Source: Alphaproteobacteria bacterium (GTDB lineage: Bacteria > Pseudomonadota > Alphaproteobacteria > CACIAM-22H2). Taken from it: DNA of 64,000 nt. Shown piece by piece: positions 27,377 to 35,413 of this stretch; the stretch's first letter is position 1; each line of letters opens with the position of its first letter. The notes below the pieces were generated by a model. That model was not told the origin of the DNA. It saw nothing but the letters and a program-made list of their open reading frames with translations, and did not search any database. The position numbers and the translations under genes are program-made. Where the stretch lies: positions 18,224 through 82,223 of the forward strand of contig JAEULA010000081.1 of assembly GCA_016793165.1 (NCBI GenBank). Reading direction: 5' to 3'.

Positions 27377-27847
27377 CTAGCCGCGGCCGCGGTAACTCGG
27401 CACGCCCTGGTCGGGGATCCAGAGGCCACGCGGCGGCGCCCCGGTCTGGAAGAACACGTCGATCGGCATGCCGCCGCGCGGATACCAGTAGCCGCCGATC
27501 CGCAGCCAGACCGGCTCGAGCAGGCCGACGAGCCGCTCGGCGATCGTCACCGTGCAGGCCTCGTGGAAGGCGCCGTGGTTGCGGAAGCTCGAAAGGAAGA
27601 GCTTCAGCGACTTGGACTCCACCAGCCATCGCCGCGGCACGTAGTCGATCACGAGATGCGCGAAGTCGGGCTGGCCGGTGATCGGGCAGAGCGAGGTGAA
27701 CTCCGGGGCGACGAAGCGCACGAGGTAGCGCCGGCGCGGATGCGGGTTGGGAACGCGCTCCAGCGTCGCCGCCTCGGGCGTCTCGGGTTGCCGGCTCGGC
27801 CGACCGAGCTGCCTGAGGCCGGCGTAGATCGAACCCGACTTAGCCAT
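27377..27847 (-). CDS. queF: NADPH-dependent 7-cyano-7-deazaguanine (preQ0) reductase
   Basis: Reduces the nitrile of preQ0 to the amine of preQ1 in queuosine synthesis. The 156-residue protein is the short (type I) QueF. The catalytic Cys is C54 in FTSLCPITGQPD, with the partner Asp at 61, and the NADPH-binding motif ESKSLK begins at 77. Its start overlaps the end of tgt by 8 bases, so it is the last gene of a queA-tgt-queF operon. The chain has an N-terminal extension of about 25 residues relative to the shortest homologues. Confidence 0.95.
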   Translation of the reverse strand: MAKSGSIYAGLRQLGRPSRQPETPEAATLERVPNPHPRRRYLVRFVAPEFTSLCPITGQPDFAHLVIDYVPRRWLVESKSLKLFLSSFRNHGAFHEACTVTIAERLVGLLEPVWLRIGGYWYPRGGMPIDVFFQTGAPPRGLWIPDQGVPSYRGRG

Positions 27848-28985
27848 CGCTGCCCTCCTGGGATGCGGCTCCGGTGCGCGCGGCCGGGCTCGCCATGAAC
27901 GCGTCGTGGAAGGCGGCGAAGCGCCCCTCGACGATGGCCGCGCGGAGCCCCGCCATGACGTCCTGGTAGTAGTGGAGATTGTGCTGCGTGAGCAGCATGG
28001 GCCCGAGCATCTCCTCGGCCCGGATCAGGTGGTGCAGATAGGCCCGGCTGAACCCGCGGCAGGTCGGGCATGCGCAGGCCGGATCGAGCGGCGTGTCGTC
28101 CTCGGCGAAGCGCGCATTGCGGAGGTTGAGCGGTCCTTCGCGCGTCCAGGCCTGGGCGGTGCGCCCGGAGCGCGTCGGCAGCACGCAGTCGAACATGTCG
28201 ATGCCGCGCGCCACCGCGGCGACGATGTCCGCGGGCTTGCCCACGCCCATGAGGTAGCGCGGACGGTCGGCCGGCAGCGCCGGCGTCGTCGCCTCGAGCG
28301 TCGCGTTGCGCTCGTGCGCCGGCTCGCCCACGGCGAGGCCACCCACCGCGTAGCCGTGGAAGCCGATGCCGGCGAGCACCGCGACCGACTCGGCGCGCAG
28401 ATCCGGATACACGCCGCCCTGCACGATGCCGAAGATCGCGTAGCCCGGGCGCTCGACGAAGGCGTCGCGCGAGCGCCGCGCCCAGCGCATCGACAGCCGC
28501 ATCGATGTCGCGGCCTGGTCGCGCGTCGCGGGATAGGGCGTGCATTCGTCGAACGCCATGGTGATCGTCGCGTCGAGACGATGCTGGATCTCGATCGAGC
28601 GCTCCGGCGACAGCAGGTGCCGGCTGCCGTCGAGATGCGACTGGAACTCGACCCCCGCCTCGCTGAGCTTGCGCAGCGAGGCCAGCGACATGACCTGGTA
28701 GCCGCCGGAATCGGTGAGGATCGGCGCCGGCCAGTTCATGAAGCGGTGGAGCCCGCCCAGCCGCGCGACGCGCTCCGCACCGGGCCGCAGCATCAGGTGA
28801 TAGGTGTTGCACAGCAGGATCTCGGCACCGGTCGCGCGCACGCCCTCGGGCGTCATCGCCTTGACCGTGGCAGCGGTGCCGACCGGCATGAAGGCCGGCG
28901 TCTCGATCGTGCCGTGCGCCGTTTCGATGCGGCCGCGACGCGCCATCCCGTCCGTCGCCAGGAGCTGGAATCCGAACGCGCTCAT
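27840..28985 (-). CDS. tgt: tRNA-guanine transglycosylase
   Basis: Exchanges guanine 34 for preQ1 in tRNAs with GUN anticodons. The 381-residue TIM-barrel enzyme has catalytic Asp92 in LTDSGGYQVMS, the nucleophile Asp in GIDMFDCVLPTRSGR, GIVQGG, and the C-terminal zinc site CACPTCRGFSRAYLHH. Length and motifs are normal. The start overlaps the queA stop (ATGA) and the stop overlaps queF, so all three enzymes are translationally coupled in pathway-related order. Confidence 0.97.
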   Translation of the reverse strand: MSAFGFQLLATDGMARRGRIETAHGTIETPAFMPVGTAATVKAMTPEGVRATGAEILLCNTYHLMLRPGAERVARLGGLHRFMNWPAPILTDSGGYQVMSLASLRKLSEAGVEFQSHLDGSRHLLSPERSIEIQHRLDATITMAFDECTPYPATRDQAATSMRLSMRWARRSRDAFVERPGYAIFGIVQGGVYPDLRAESVAVLAGIGFHGYAVGGLAVGEPAHERNATLEATTPALPADRPRYLMGVGKPADIVAAVARGIDMFDCVLPTRSGRTAQAWTREGPLNLRNARFAEDDTPLDPACACPTCRGFSRAYLHHLIRAEEMLGPMLLTQHNLHYYQDVMAGLRAAIVEGRFAAFHDAFMASPAARTGAASQEGSDG

Positions 28986-30019
28986 GCCGCCTCCGCGCGA
29001 TGGATCAGGCAGGCGTCGCCGTAGGAGAAGAACCGATAGCCGGCCGCGATCGCGTGCGCATAGGCGCGGCGCATGCGCTCGAGGCCGGCGAAGGCGGCGA
29101 CGAGGATGAACAGAGTCGACCTCGGCAGGTGGAAATTGGTCAGCAGCACGTCGACGACGCGGAAGCGGAAGCCCGGCCGGATGAAGAGGTCGAGCTCGCC
29201 CGCCCAGGGCGCGAGCGCGCCCTGCCCCGCGGCCACGCCTTCGAGCGTGCGCAGGCTCGTCGTGCCGACCGCGACGACGCGCCCGCCGCGCGCGCGCGTC
29301 TCGGCGATCGCGGCCACGGTGGCCGCGGGCAGCTCGGCCCATTCGGCATGCATGCGGTGGTCCGCGAGATTCTCGGTCTTCACCGGCAGGAACGTCCCCG
29401 CCCCGACATGCAGCGTCACCTGGGCGCGGCACACCCCGGCGGCATCGAGCGCGGCGAGCAGCGCCGGCGTGAAGTGCAGGCCGGCGGTGGGCGCCGCGAC
29501 CGCGCCCTCGCGCGCGGCGAAGATCGTCTGGTAGTCGCGCTCGTCCGCCGCCTCCGCGGCGGGCCGCTTGATATAGGGCGGCAGCGGCATGCGCCCGTGC
29601 GCGGCCAGCGCCGCCATCAGCGCCTCGCCGGCGCGATCGAATCGCAGCGTCACCTCGCCGCCGTCGTGCTTGGCGCTCACGCGTGCGGCGAAGCCCGGGC
29701 CGAAGGCGACCTCGTCGCCGACCGCGAGCTTCTTCGCCGGCCGCGCGAAGCCGTCCCAGAGATCGGGGCCGCGCTGCTTGTGCAACGTGACGTCGACCCG
29801 CGCCGCGCCGCGCCGCCCGGCCAGCTGCGCCTTGATCACCCGCGTGTCGTTGCTGACAAGCAGGTCGCCGGGCCGCAGGCAGCCCGGCAGCTCGCGGACC
29901 AGGCGGTCGGCCAGACGGTCGCCGTCGATCTCGAGCAGGCGCGCGGCGTCGCGCGGGATCGCCGGATGCTGGGCGATCCGCTCGGGCGGCAGGGCGAAGT
30001 CGAAGTCGGACAGCGTCAT
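28982..30019 (-). CDS. queA: S-adenosylmethionine:tRNA ribosyltransferase-isomerase
   Basis: Transfers and isomerises the ribosyl moiety of S-adenosylmethionine onto preQ1 in tRNA, giving epoxyqueuosine. The 345-residue protein starts MTLSDFDFALPPERIAQHP, a family signature, with DLLVSNDTRVIKAQL, PTAGLHFT, HVGAGTFLPV and GTTSLRTLE further on. It is the first gene of the queA-tgt-queF operon. The last enzyme, epoxyqueuosine reductase, lies 7 kb away at 37170. Confidence 0.97.
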   Translation of the reverse strand: MTLSDFDFALPPERIAQHPAIPRDAARLLEIDGDRLADRLVRELPGCLRPGDLLVSNDTRVIKAQLAGRRGAARVDVTLHKQRGPDLWDGFARPAKKLAVGDEVAFGPGFAARVSAKHDGGEVTLRFDRAGEALMAALAAHGRMPLPPYIKRPAAEAADERDYQTIFAAREGAVAAPTAGLHFTPALLAALDAAGVCRAQVTLHVGAGTFLPVKTENLADHRMHAEWAELPAATVAAIAETRARGGRVVAVGTTSLRTLEGVAAGQGALAPWAGELDLFIRPGFRFRVVDVLLTNFHLPRSTLFILVAAFAGLERMRRAYAHAIAAGYRFFSYGDACLIHRAEAA

Positions 30020-30053
30020 GGCGCGGGGTTCTAGCGGAACCGCGCGGCGGTTT

Positions 30054-30941
30054 CTATCGACGGTAGCGACGCTGGACGAGGATGTTGGCGGTCGCAGTCA
30101 GGACGATCGTCGCCGTCATGAGCACGAAGGAGATCGCGGCGCCGAAGGGCCAGTTGTTCTGCTGGACGAACTGGTTGTAGACGAGCGGGCCCATCATCAC
30201 GAAGCGCGGGCCGCCGAGCAGCACGGGCGTCGCATAGGCGTTCATGGCCAGGATGAACGTCAGGATGGTGCCGGCGAGCGTGCCCGGCAGGGCGAGCGGC
30301 CACAGCACGCGGCGGAACATCGCGGCCGGATTGGCGCCGAGGCTGAAGGCCGCCTCCTCGACCGCGCGATCGATGCCCTCGATCACGCTCTGCAGCGTCA
30401 GGACCATGAACGGAAGGTTCACCGCGATGATGCCGATGATCACCGCACCCTCCGTGTACATGATCTCGATCGGGGTCGAGATGACGCCGAACCCGAGCAG
30501 CGTCGCGTTCACCACGCCCTTGCTGCCGAACAGAGCCATCCATCCGGCCGCGCGCACCGCGTTGCCGACGAAGAGCGGTAGCACGACGAGCATGATCAGC
30601 CAGTTCTTCCACGTCGACTGCAGGCGGGCGAGCACGTAGGCGAGCGGGAAGCCGAGCAGCAGGCAGACGACCGTGCAGACCACCGCGACGCGGAACGTCC
30701 GCACCAGCACGCTCGTGTAGTACTCGTCGGCGAAGAAGCGCAGGTAGCTCTTGATCGTGACCGCATCGACCATCTGCTTGTACGGGCCGATGTCGTTGAG
30801 GCTGTAGCGGAACAGGATCGCGATCGGGATCAGCAGCCCGAGCGCCACGACGAGCGTCGCCGGCGTCACCAGCGACGCCGCCGTGATCCGTTGCGCGCGC
30901 GCCTCGCGGCGCTCGAGCGTGGAAATGGCCGCGGTCACCAC
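30054..30941 (-). CDS. Spermidine/putrescine-type ABC transporter permease (PotB-like)
   Basis: Inner-membrane subunit of 295 residues with six predicted helices and the EAA loop EEAAFSLGANPAAMFRRVLWPLALPG that contacts the ATPase. It pairs with the second permease at 33248. GTG codons at 30941 and 30938 are both possible starts. Both lie at the edge of a large inverted repeat whose outer arm supplies the purine-rich GGGGGAGAG ribosome site. In transcription order it is the last gene of the Pot-type operon, separated from its ATPase by the binding-protein gene and the repeat. Confidence 0.9.
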   Translation of the reverse strand: MVTAAISTLERREARAQRITAASLVTPATLVVALGLLIPIAILFRYSLNDIGPYKQMVDAVTIKSYLRFFADEYYTSVLVRTFRVAVVCTVVCLLLGFPLAYVLARLQSTWKNWLIMLVVLPLFVGNAVRAAGWMALFGSKGVVNATLLGFGVISTPIEIMYTEGAVIIGIIAVNLPFMVLTLQSVIEGIDRAVEEAAFSLGANPAAMFRRVLWPLALPGTLAGTILTFILAMNAYATPVLLGGPRFVMMGPLVYNQFVQQNNWPFGAAISFVLMTATIVLTATANILVQRRYRR

Positions 30942-31064
30942 TCTCCCCCTGGCTCGCGCTCACGCGCGAGCCTGTCCCCCTCATTCGACGGGAACGGGCA
31001 TACCGCCCACCGTCCCCCTCCGATGAGGGGGACGGTTCGCGCGCAGCGCGAGCAGGGGGAGAGT
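30940..31064. repeat. Nested palindromic (REP/BIME-like) element between binding-protein and permease genes
   Basis: The left arm (30940-30984) and right arm (31023-31064) are inverted copies of about 43 bases with a few mismatches and gaps; both outer ends read ACTCTCCCCCT/AGGGGGAGAGT. Inside lie a perfect 12-bp stem with 4-base loop (31009-31020/31025-31036) and an 8-bp stem GGCTCGCG/CGCGAGCC (30951-30958/30965-30972). It fills nearly the entire intercistronic gap. Elements like this often protect the upstream mRNA or attenuate readthrough. Here one arm also provides the permease ribosome site. Confidence 0.75.
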
Positions 31065-31074
31065 CGTCGCAGGG

Positions 31075-32118
31075 TCAAGCCTTGAAGACCTTGTCCCACC
31101 ATTCCTTCATCGCCGCGTCGTTCTTGGCGATGTAGCCGTAGTCGAGGTCGACCAGGCGCTTCTGCTCGTCCGGCGTGAAGCCGATGCGCTTGTTGAGGTC
31201 GGCGGCGACCTGCGCGTTGTCGACCGTGGCGTTGTATCCCATGTCGATCGCGAAGTTCTCCTGCGCCTGCTTCTCGAGCATGGCGTTGAGGAACGCATGG
31301 GCGCCGGCCTTGTTCGGCGCGTTCTTCGGGATGCAGAAGCCGGAGATGTAGAAGGGCACGCCCTCGGACGGCGCCGAGGACTCGACCGAGATGCCGGCGT
31401 TCTGCCACTGCACCACGCGCGCCTTCCACATGATGCCGGAGTGGATCTCCTCCGCCTTCAGCGCGGCGGCGAAGGCCTCGTTGGTCGGATACATGCGCGC
31501 ACCGGCCTTCTTCGCGGCAAGCAGGACCTCCTTGCCCGGCTCGAAGTTCGACACCGAGCCGCCGTTGGCGAGCGCGGCCGCGAGCATCACGAACTGGTAC
31601 TGGATGTCGATGAAGCCGAGCTTGTTGCCGTGCTTCGGGTCGAAGGCCTCCTTGAAGCTCTTCGGCTCGGCGACGAGCTTCGGATTGTAGACCGCGACCT
31701 TGGCCGAATAGATGTGGCCGATGCCGTAGGGGTACTTCATGGCCGGCAGGATGTGCGACGCGAGCGGGATCTGCGCGTAGTCGATCGGCGCGAGCAGGCC
31801 GGCGGCGTTCATCTCGAACATCTGCGCCGCGGACAGCGCCTGGATGTCGCTGGTGCCGCGCGGCAGCCGGCCCTCGGCCTGCATCTTCGCGCGACGCGGC
31901 GCGTCCGAGGCCTCGTCGTAGACGACCTCGACGCCCTTCGACTTCAGGAACGGCGCGTCGATGTTCTTCTGGATCAGGCGGCTGTAGTCGCCGCCCCAGG
32001 TGCCGACGACGACGCGGCCGCCCTGCTGCGCCGAGGCCGTGCCGCCGAGCGCGGCAGCACCGGTCAGTGCGGCGCCGCCAGCGAGCGCGTGGCGACGGGT
32101 CAAACGGATCTGAGTCAT
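31075..32118 (-). CDS. ABC transporter periplasmic substrate-binding protein (PotD/AfuA-like)
   Basis: Periplasmic binding protein of 347 residues. TRRHALAGGAALTGAAALGGTASAQ is a Tat-like signal. GGRVVVGTWGGDYSRLIQKNIDAPF is the opening strand typical of extracellular solute-binding family 1/polyamine-type proteins. GNKLGFIDIQYQFVMLAAAL and KKAGARMYPTNEAFAAALKAEEI follow the family pattern. GGAGGA precedes the ATG by 7 bases. The operon gives a full transporter (binding protein, ATPase, two permeases) plus an amidohydrolase, so the ligand is probably hydrolysed by that enzyme. Ligand identity is unknown. Confidence 0.9.
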   Translation of the reverse strand: MTQIRLTRRHALAGGAALTGAAALGGTASAQQGGRVVVGTWGGDYSRLIQKNIDAPFLKSKGVEVVYDEASDAPRRAKMQAEGRLPRGTSDIQALSAAQMFEMNAAGLLAPIDYAQIPLASHILPAMKYPYGIGHIYSAKVAVYNPKLVAEPKSFKEAFDPKHGNKLGFIDIQYQFVMLAAALANGGSVSNFEPGKEVLLAAKKAGARMYPTNEAFAAALKAEEIHSGIMWKARVVQWQNAGISVESSAPSEGVPFYISGFCIPKNAPNKAGAHAFLNAMLEKQAQENFAIDMGYNATVDNAQVAADLNKRIGFTPDEQKRLVDLDYGYIAKNDAAMKEWWDKVFKA

Positions 32119-32177
32119 GAAGTCCTCCGTGGTGGTTCGTTGTTGGGATCTGAAGAGCTTTCCAGTCGTGCCGGCGA

Positions 32178-33248
32178 TCATGCCGCCGGCGGCACGTCGC
32201 CGGCAAACACCCGGCCCGCGTCCGCCGGCCAGCCGACATGGACCCTGTCGCCGACCGCGGGGGCCTGGCCGTCCTGCCGGTTGGCGACCTGGACGATCAC
32301 GCGATCGGACTCGGACAGCCGCACGCGCACGTCGAGCACGGGCCCCAGATAGGACACGAACTCGACGGTGCCGGTGACGTCGTTCGCGAGCCCGAGCGGC
32401 GCGCCCGCGAAGGCCAGCCGCTCCGGCCGCAGCGCCATCACGCCGGCGCCGGCAGGCGCATCGGCCGCGCAGCGCAGGCTCAGCCCGCCGGCGGTCGTGA
32501 ACCGCCCGTCGCCGGTCGCGCGCCCCTCCAGGAACGTGCTGCGGCCGACGAAGCCCGCCACGAAGCGGTTGGCAGGCCGCTCGTAGAGGTCCTGCTGCGA
32601 CCCGATCTGCTTCACCTCGCCGTCGGCCATCACCACGAGCCGGTCGGCGACGGTCAGCGCCTCCTCCTGGTCGTGTGTCACCATGATCGTGGTCAGGCCG
32701 AGCTGGCGCTGCAGCTCGCGGATCTCGACGCGCACCTCCTCGCGCAGCTTGGCGTCGAGGTTCGACAGCGGCTCGTCGAGGAGCAGCACGTCGGGCCGGA
32801 TCGCGAGCGCCCGGGCGAGCGCGACGCGCTGCTGCTGCCCGCCCGAGAGCTGGCGCGGCAGGCGCTCGGCGAGGTGCTCGAGCCGCACGAGGCGCAGCGC
32901 CTCGACGACGCGGCCGGACAGCTCGGCCTTCGGGTACTTCCGCATCTCCAGGCCGAAGGCGACGTTTTGCGCGACCGTCAGGTGCGGGAACAGCGCGTAG
33001 CTCTGGAACACCAGGCCGCTGTTGCGCTTCCACGGCGGCAGCTCGGTCACGTCGCGCTCGCCGATGCGGATCGTCCCGCCGCTCGGCGTGATGAAGCCCG
33101 CGACCATGCGCAGCGTCGTCGTCTTGCCGCAACCCGACGGGCCGAGCAGGACCAGGAACTCGCCGTCGGCGATGTCGAGCGTGACGTCGCGCACGGCCTG
33201 GAAGTCGCCGTAGCGCTTGGACAGGTGGTCGAGCCGCAGCCGCGCCAT
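32178..33248 (-). CDS. ABC transporter ATP-binding protein (PotA-like)
   Basis: Energises import by the neighbouring permeases. The 356-residue protein has Walker A GPSGCGKTT, Q-loop FQSYALFPHL, signature LSGGQQQRV, Walker B LLLDEPLSNLD and the switch His in MVTHDQEEAL. A C-terminal TOBE-like regulatory region follows from about residue 250 (GVMALRPERLAFAG). Length and order are those of polyamine/iron-type importers. The start overlaps the permease stop (ATGA). Confidence 0.95.
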   Translation of the reverse strand: MARLRLDHLSKRYGDFQAVRDVTLDIADGEFLVLLGPSGCGKTTTLRMVAGFITPSGGTIRIGERDVTELPPWKRNSGLVFQSYALFPHLTVAQNVAFGLEMRKYPKAELSGRVVEALRLVRLEHLAERLPRQLSGGQQQRVALARALAIRPDVLLLDEPLSNLDAKLREEVRVEIRELQRQLGLTTIMVTHDQEEALTVADRLVVMADGEVKQIGSQQDLYERPANRFVAGFVGRSTFLEGRATGDGRFTTAGGLSLRCAADAPAGAGVMALRPERLAFAGAPLGLANDVTGTVEFVSYLGPVLDVRVRLSESDRVIVQVANRQDGQAPAVGDRVHVGWPADAGRVFAGDVPPAA

Positions 33249-34069
33249 CACACCACCCGCGCGAGCTTGACGTAGCGGTCGGTGATCAGCATCGCGGCCG
33301 CGATCAGCGCGATCTGCATCACCGATACCGCCGCGACCGTGGGATCGAGGCGCCATTCCAGGTACTGCAGGATCGCGATCGGCAGCGTGGTGGTGCCGGG
33401 CGCGAGCAGGAACAGGCTCATCTCGAGATTGCCGAACGAGGTGACGAAGCCGAACAGGCCGCCGGCGACGATGCCCGGCCGGATCGCCGGCAGCGTGACG
33501 CGGAAGAAGGCGGTCCAGGGATTGGCCCCGAGGTTCATCGCCGCCTCCTCGATCGCGCGATCGAACCCCGCCAGGCTCGCGGTCACCAGGCGCACGACCC
33601 AGGGGATCACGATCAGCGTGTGGCCCCCGATCAGGCCCGGAACGGAGCCGAGGATCGGCCACTCCGTGGCGATCTCGGCCTCGACCTGGAATACGTACAG
33701 CGAGGTGCCGAGCACGACGCCGGGCACGATCAGCGGCATCAGCAGCAGCTGGTTGACCGCCGCGCGGCCGGCGAAGCCGCGCCGCGCGATCGCCAGCGCC
33801 GCCGGCGTGCCGAGCAGCAGGCCCAGCAGCGTCGCGGCGATGCCGACCTGCAGGCTGACGCGGAAGCCGCTGACGAACTTGTCCTGCGCCAGCGCCCAGC
33901 CGAACCAGCGCAACGTGTAGCCCTCGGGCGGGAAGGTCGGGATCTCCTGGCTCCAGAACGCCAGCCACGTCACCGACGCCAGCGGCGTCAGGATGTACGC
34001 CATCGCGAGCGTCGCGACGGCGTTGAGCGCCCACCGGCCGAGGCGTCGCGTGTCGGTCAGCGCCGTCAC
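33248..34069 (-). CDS. Spermidine/putrescine-type ABC transporter permease (PotC-like)
   Basis: Second membrane subunit of the Pot-type importer, 273 residues with six hydrophobic segments. The EAA loop is EEAAMNLGANPWTAFFRVTLPAIRPG. Starts at GTG 34069, four bases after the amidohydrolase stop, and overlaps the ATPase start. Together with the permease at 30054 it completes a heterodimeric channel. Confidence 0.93.
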   Translation of the reverse strand: MTALTDTRRLGRWALNAVATLAMAYILTPLASVTWLAFWSQEIPTFPPEGYTLRWFGWALAQDKFVSGFRVSLQVGIAATLLGLLLGTPAALAIARRGFAGRAAVNQLLLMPLIVPGVVLGTSLYVFQVEAEIATEWPILGSVPGLIGGHTLIVIPWVVRLVTASLAGFDRAIEEAAMNLGANPWTAFFRVTLPAIRPGIVAGGLFGFVTSFGNLEMSLFLLAPGTTTLPIAILQYLEWRLDPTVAAVSVMQIALIAAAMLITDRYVKLARVV

Positions 34070-34073
34070 GGGG

Positions 34074-35309
34074 TCAGGTCAGCCGGTTCTTGTGGAACTT
34101 GCCGCCCTTCATGATCGCGGAGAGGTGCTTCCCCTGCTCCTGGAACAAGCCGAGATTCTTCACCGGATTGCCGTCGACCACGAGCAGGTCGGCGAAGGCG
34201 CCCGGCTCGACCACGCCGAGCTTGCCCTCGGTGCGGGTGATCTCCGCCCCGACCAGCGTCGCCTGGCGGATGATCTCGATCGGCGACAGCACCTCGCTGC
34301 GCAGCAGGAACTCGCGGCTCTGATCGACCATCAGCTGGCCCAGCAGGTCGCTGCCGTACCCGACCTTGACCCCGGCGCGCTTGCAGATCTCCAGCGACTT
34401 CAGCCCGCCGTCGATGACCATGTCGTTCTTGGCGAGCATGTCGGCGCTCATGCCGAACTCCCGCGCCCGCTCCTTCATCGCGTAGTAGGCGACGAGGTTG
34501 GCGACCATGTAGGCGCCCTTCTTCCTCATCAGCTTCGCTGACGGCTCGTCGATGAGATTGCCGTGCTCGATCGTGCGCACGCCCTGGCCGACGGCGCGCT
34601 GGATCGCCTCGGGCGTGTAGGCATGGGCCTGGGCGTACTTGCCGAAGGCCTCGGCCTCCTCGACCGCGGCGGCGATCTCGGCGAGCGAGTACTGCTTGGA
34701 ATCGAGCGGGTCGTAGGGCGACGCCACGCCGCCCGAAACCATGATCTTGATCTGGTCGGCGCCCAGGCGGATCTGCTCGCGCGCCGCCTTGCGCACGGCG
34801 TCCGCGCCGTCGGCGATCTCCATGCAGTACGCCATGGCGTTGCAGCACTTGCAGGCCGCGCCCGTGTCGGTGCGCCGGCGCGAATCGCTGTGACCGCTGG
34901 TCGGCCCGATGGCGCGGCCGGCGATGAACAGGCGCGGCCCCGGGATCAGGCCGCTGTCGAGGGCGATCTTCATGCCCCAGTCGGCGCCACCCGTGTCGCG
35001 CACCGTCGTGAAGCCGCGATCGAGCATGCCGCGACAGATGTCCGCCGAGCGCGCCGTCATCAGCGTCAGCGGGATCTCCTCGAGGCGGCGGATGTAGACC
35101 TCGGAGAGGAAGACGTGCACGTGGCTGTCGATCAGCCCCGGCATCAGCACCTTGCGGCCGCAGTCGATCGCCGCGGCTTTCGGCGCCTTGATCGGCTTGG
35201 CCGAGACCTCGCGGATCGTCTCGCCCTCGACGAGCACCTCGTAGCCGCCGCGCGGACCGTCCCAGCGCGGGTCGAGAAGCTCGAGATTCTTGAACAGCAG
35301 CTGCGTCAT
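34074..35309 (-). CDS. Metal-dependent amidohydrolase
   Basis: Amidohydrolase-superfamily enzyme of 411 residues. HVH at 63-65 begins the metal site, with QIKIMVSGG carrying a potential carboxylated Lys, AHAYTP and IEHGN supplying further His residues, and GYGSDL the catalytic Asp. The overall pattern matches imidazolonepropionase/prolidase-like members of the superfamily. It is the first gene of the Pot-type operon, ending four bases before the permease, so it probably hydrolyses the imported substrate. GGGAGAGG precedes the ATG. Confidence 0.9.
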   Translation of the reverse strand: MTQLLFKNLELLDPRWDGPRGGYEVLVEGETIREVSAKPIKAPKAAAIDCGRKVLMPGLIDSHVHVFLSEVYIRRLEEIPLTLMTARSADICRGMLDRGFTTVRDTGGADWGMKIALDSGLIPGPRLFIAGRAIGPTSGHSDSRRRTDTGAACKCCNAMAYCMEIADGADAVRKAAREQIRLGADQIKIMVSGGVASPYDPLDSKQYSLAEIAAAVEEAEAFGKYAQAHAYTPEAIQRAVGQGVRTIEHGNLIDEPSAKLMRKKGAYMVANLVAYYAMKERAREFGMSADMLAKNDMVIDGGLKSLEICKRAGVKVGYGSDLLGQLMVDQSREFLLRSEVLSPIEIIRQATLVGAEITRTEGKLGVVEPGAFADLLVVDGNPVKNLGLFQEQGKHLSAIMKGGKFHKNRLT

Positions 35310-35413
35310 CGCCTCTCCCTCGGGGCGACGGCGCCGCGGCGCCCGCCCCGTCAATCGGGCGGCGAGACTACGCTGCGCTGCGAAGGTCCCGCAACGCGGG
35401 ACGTCGGCGCGGG

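Noticed and set aside
27840..30019. Possible preQ1 riboswitch near the queuosine genes
   Set aside because: The operon start before queA (30019-30054) leaves only about 35 bases to the next gene's stop, and no suitable aptamer pattern is visible.
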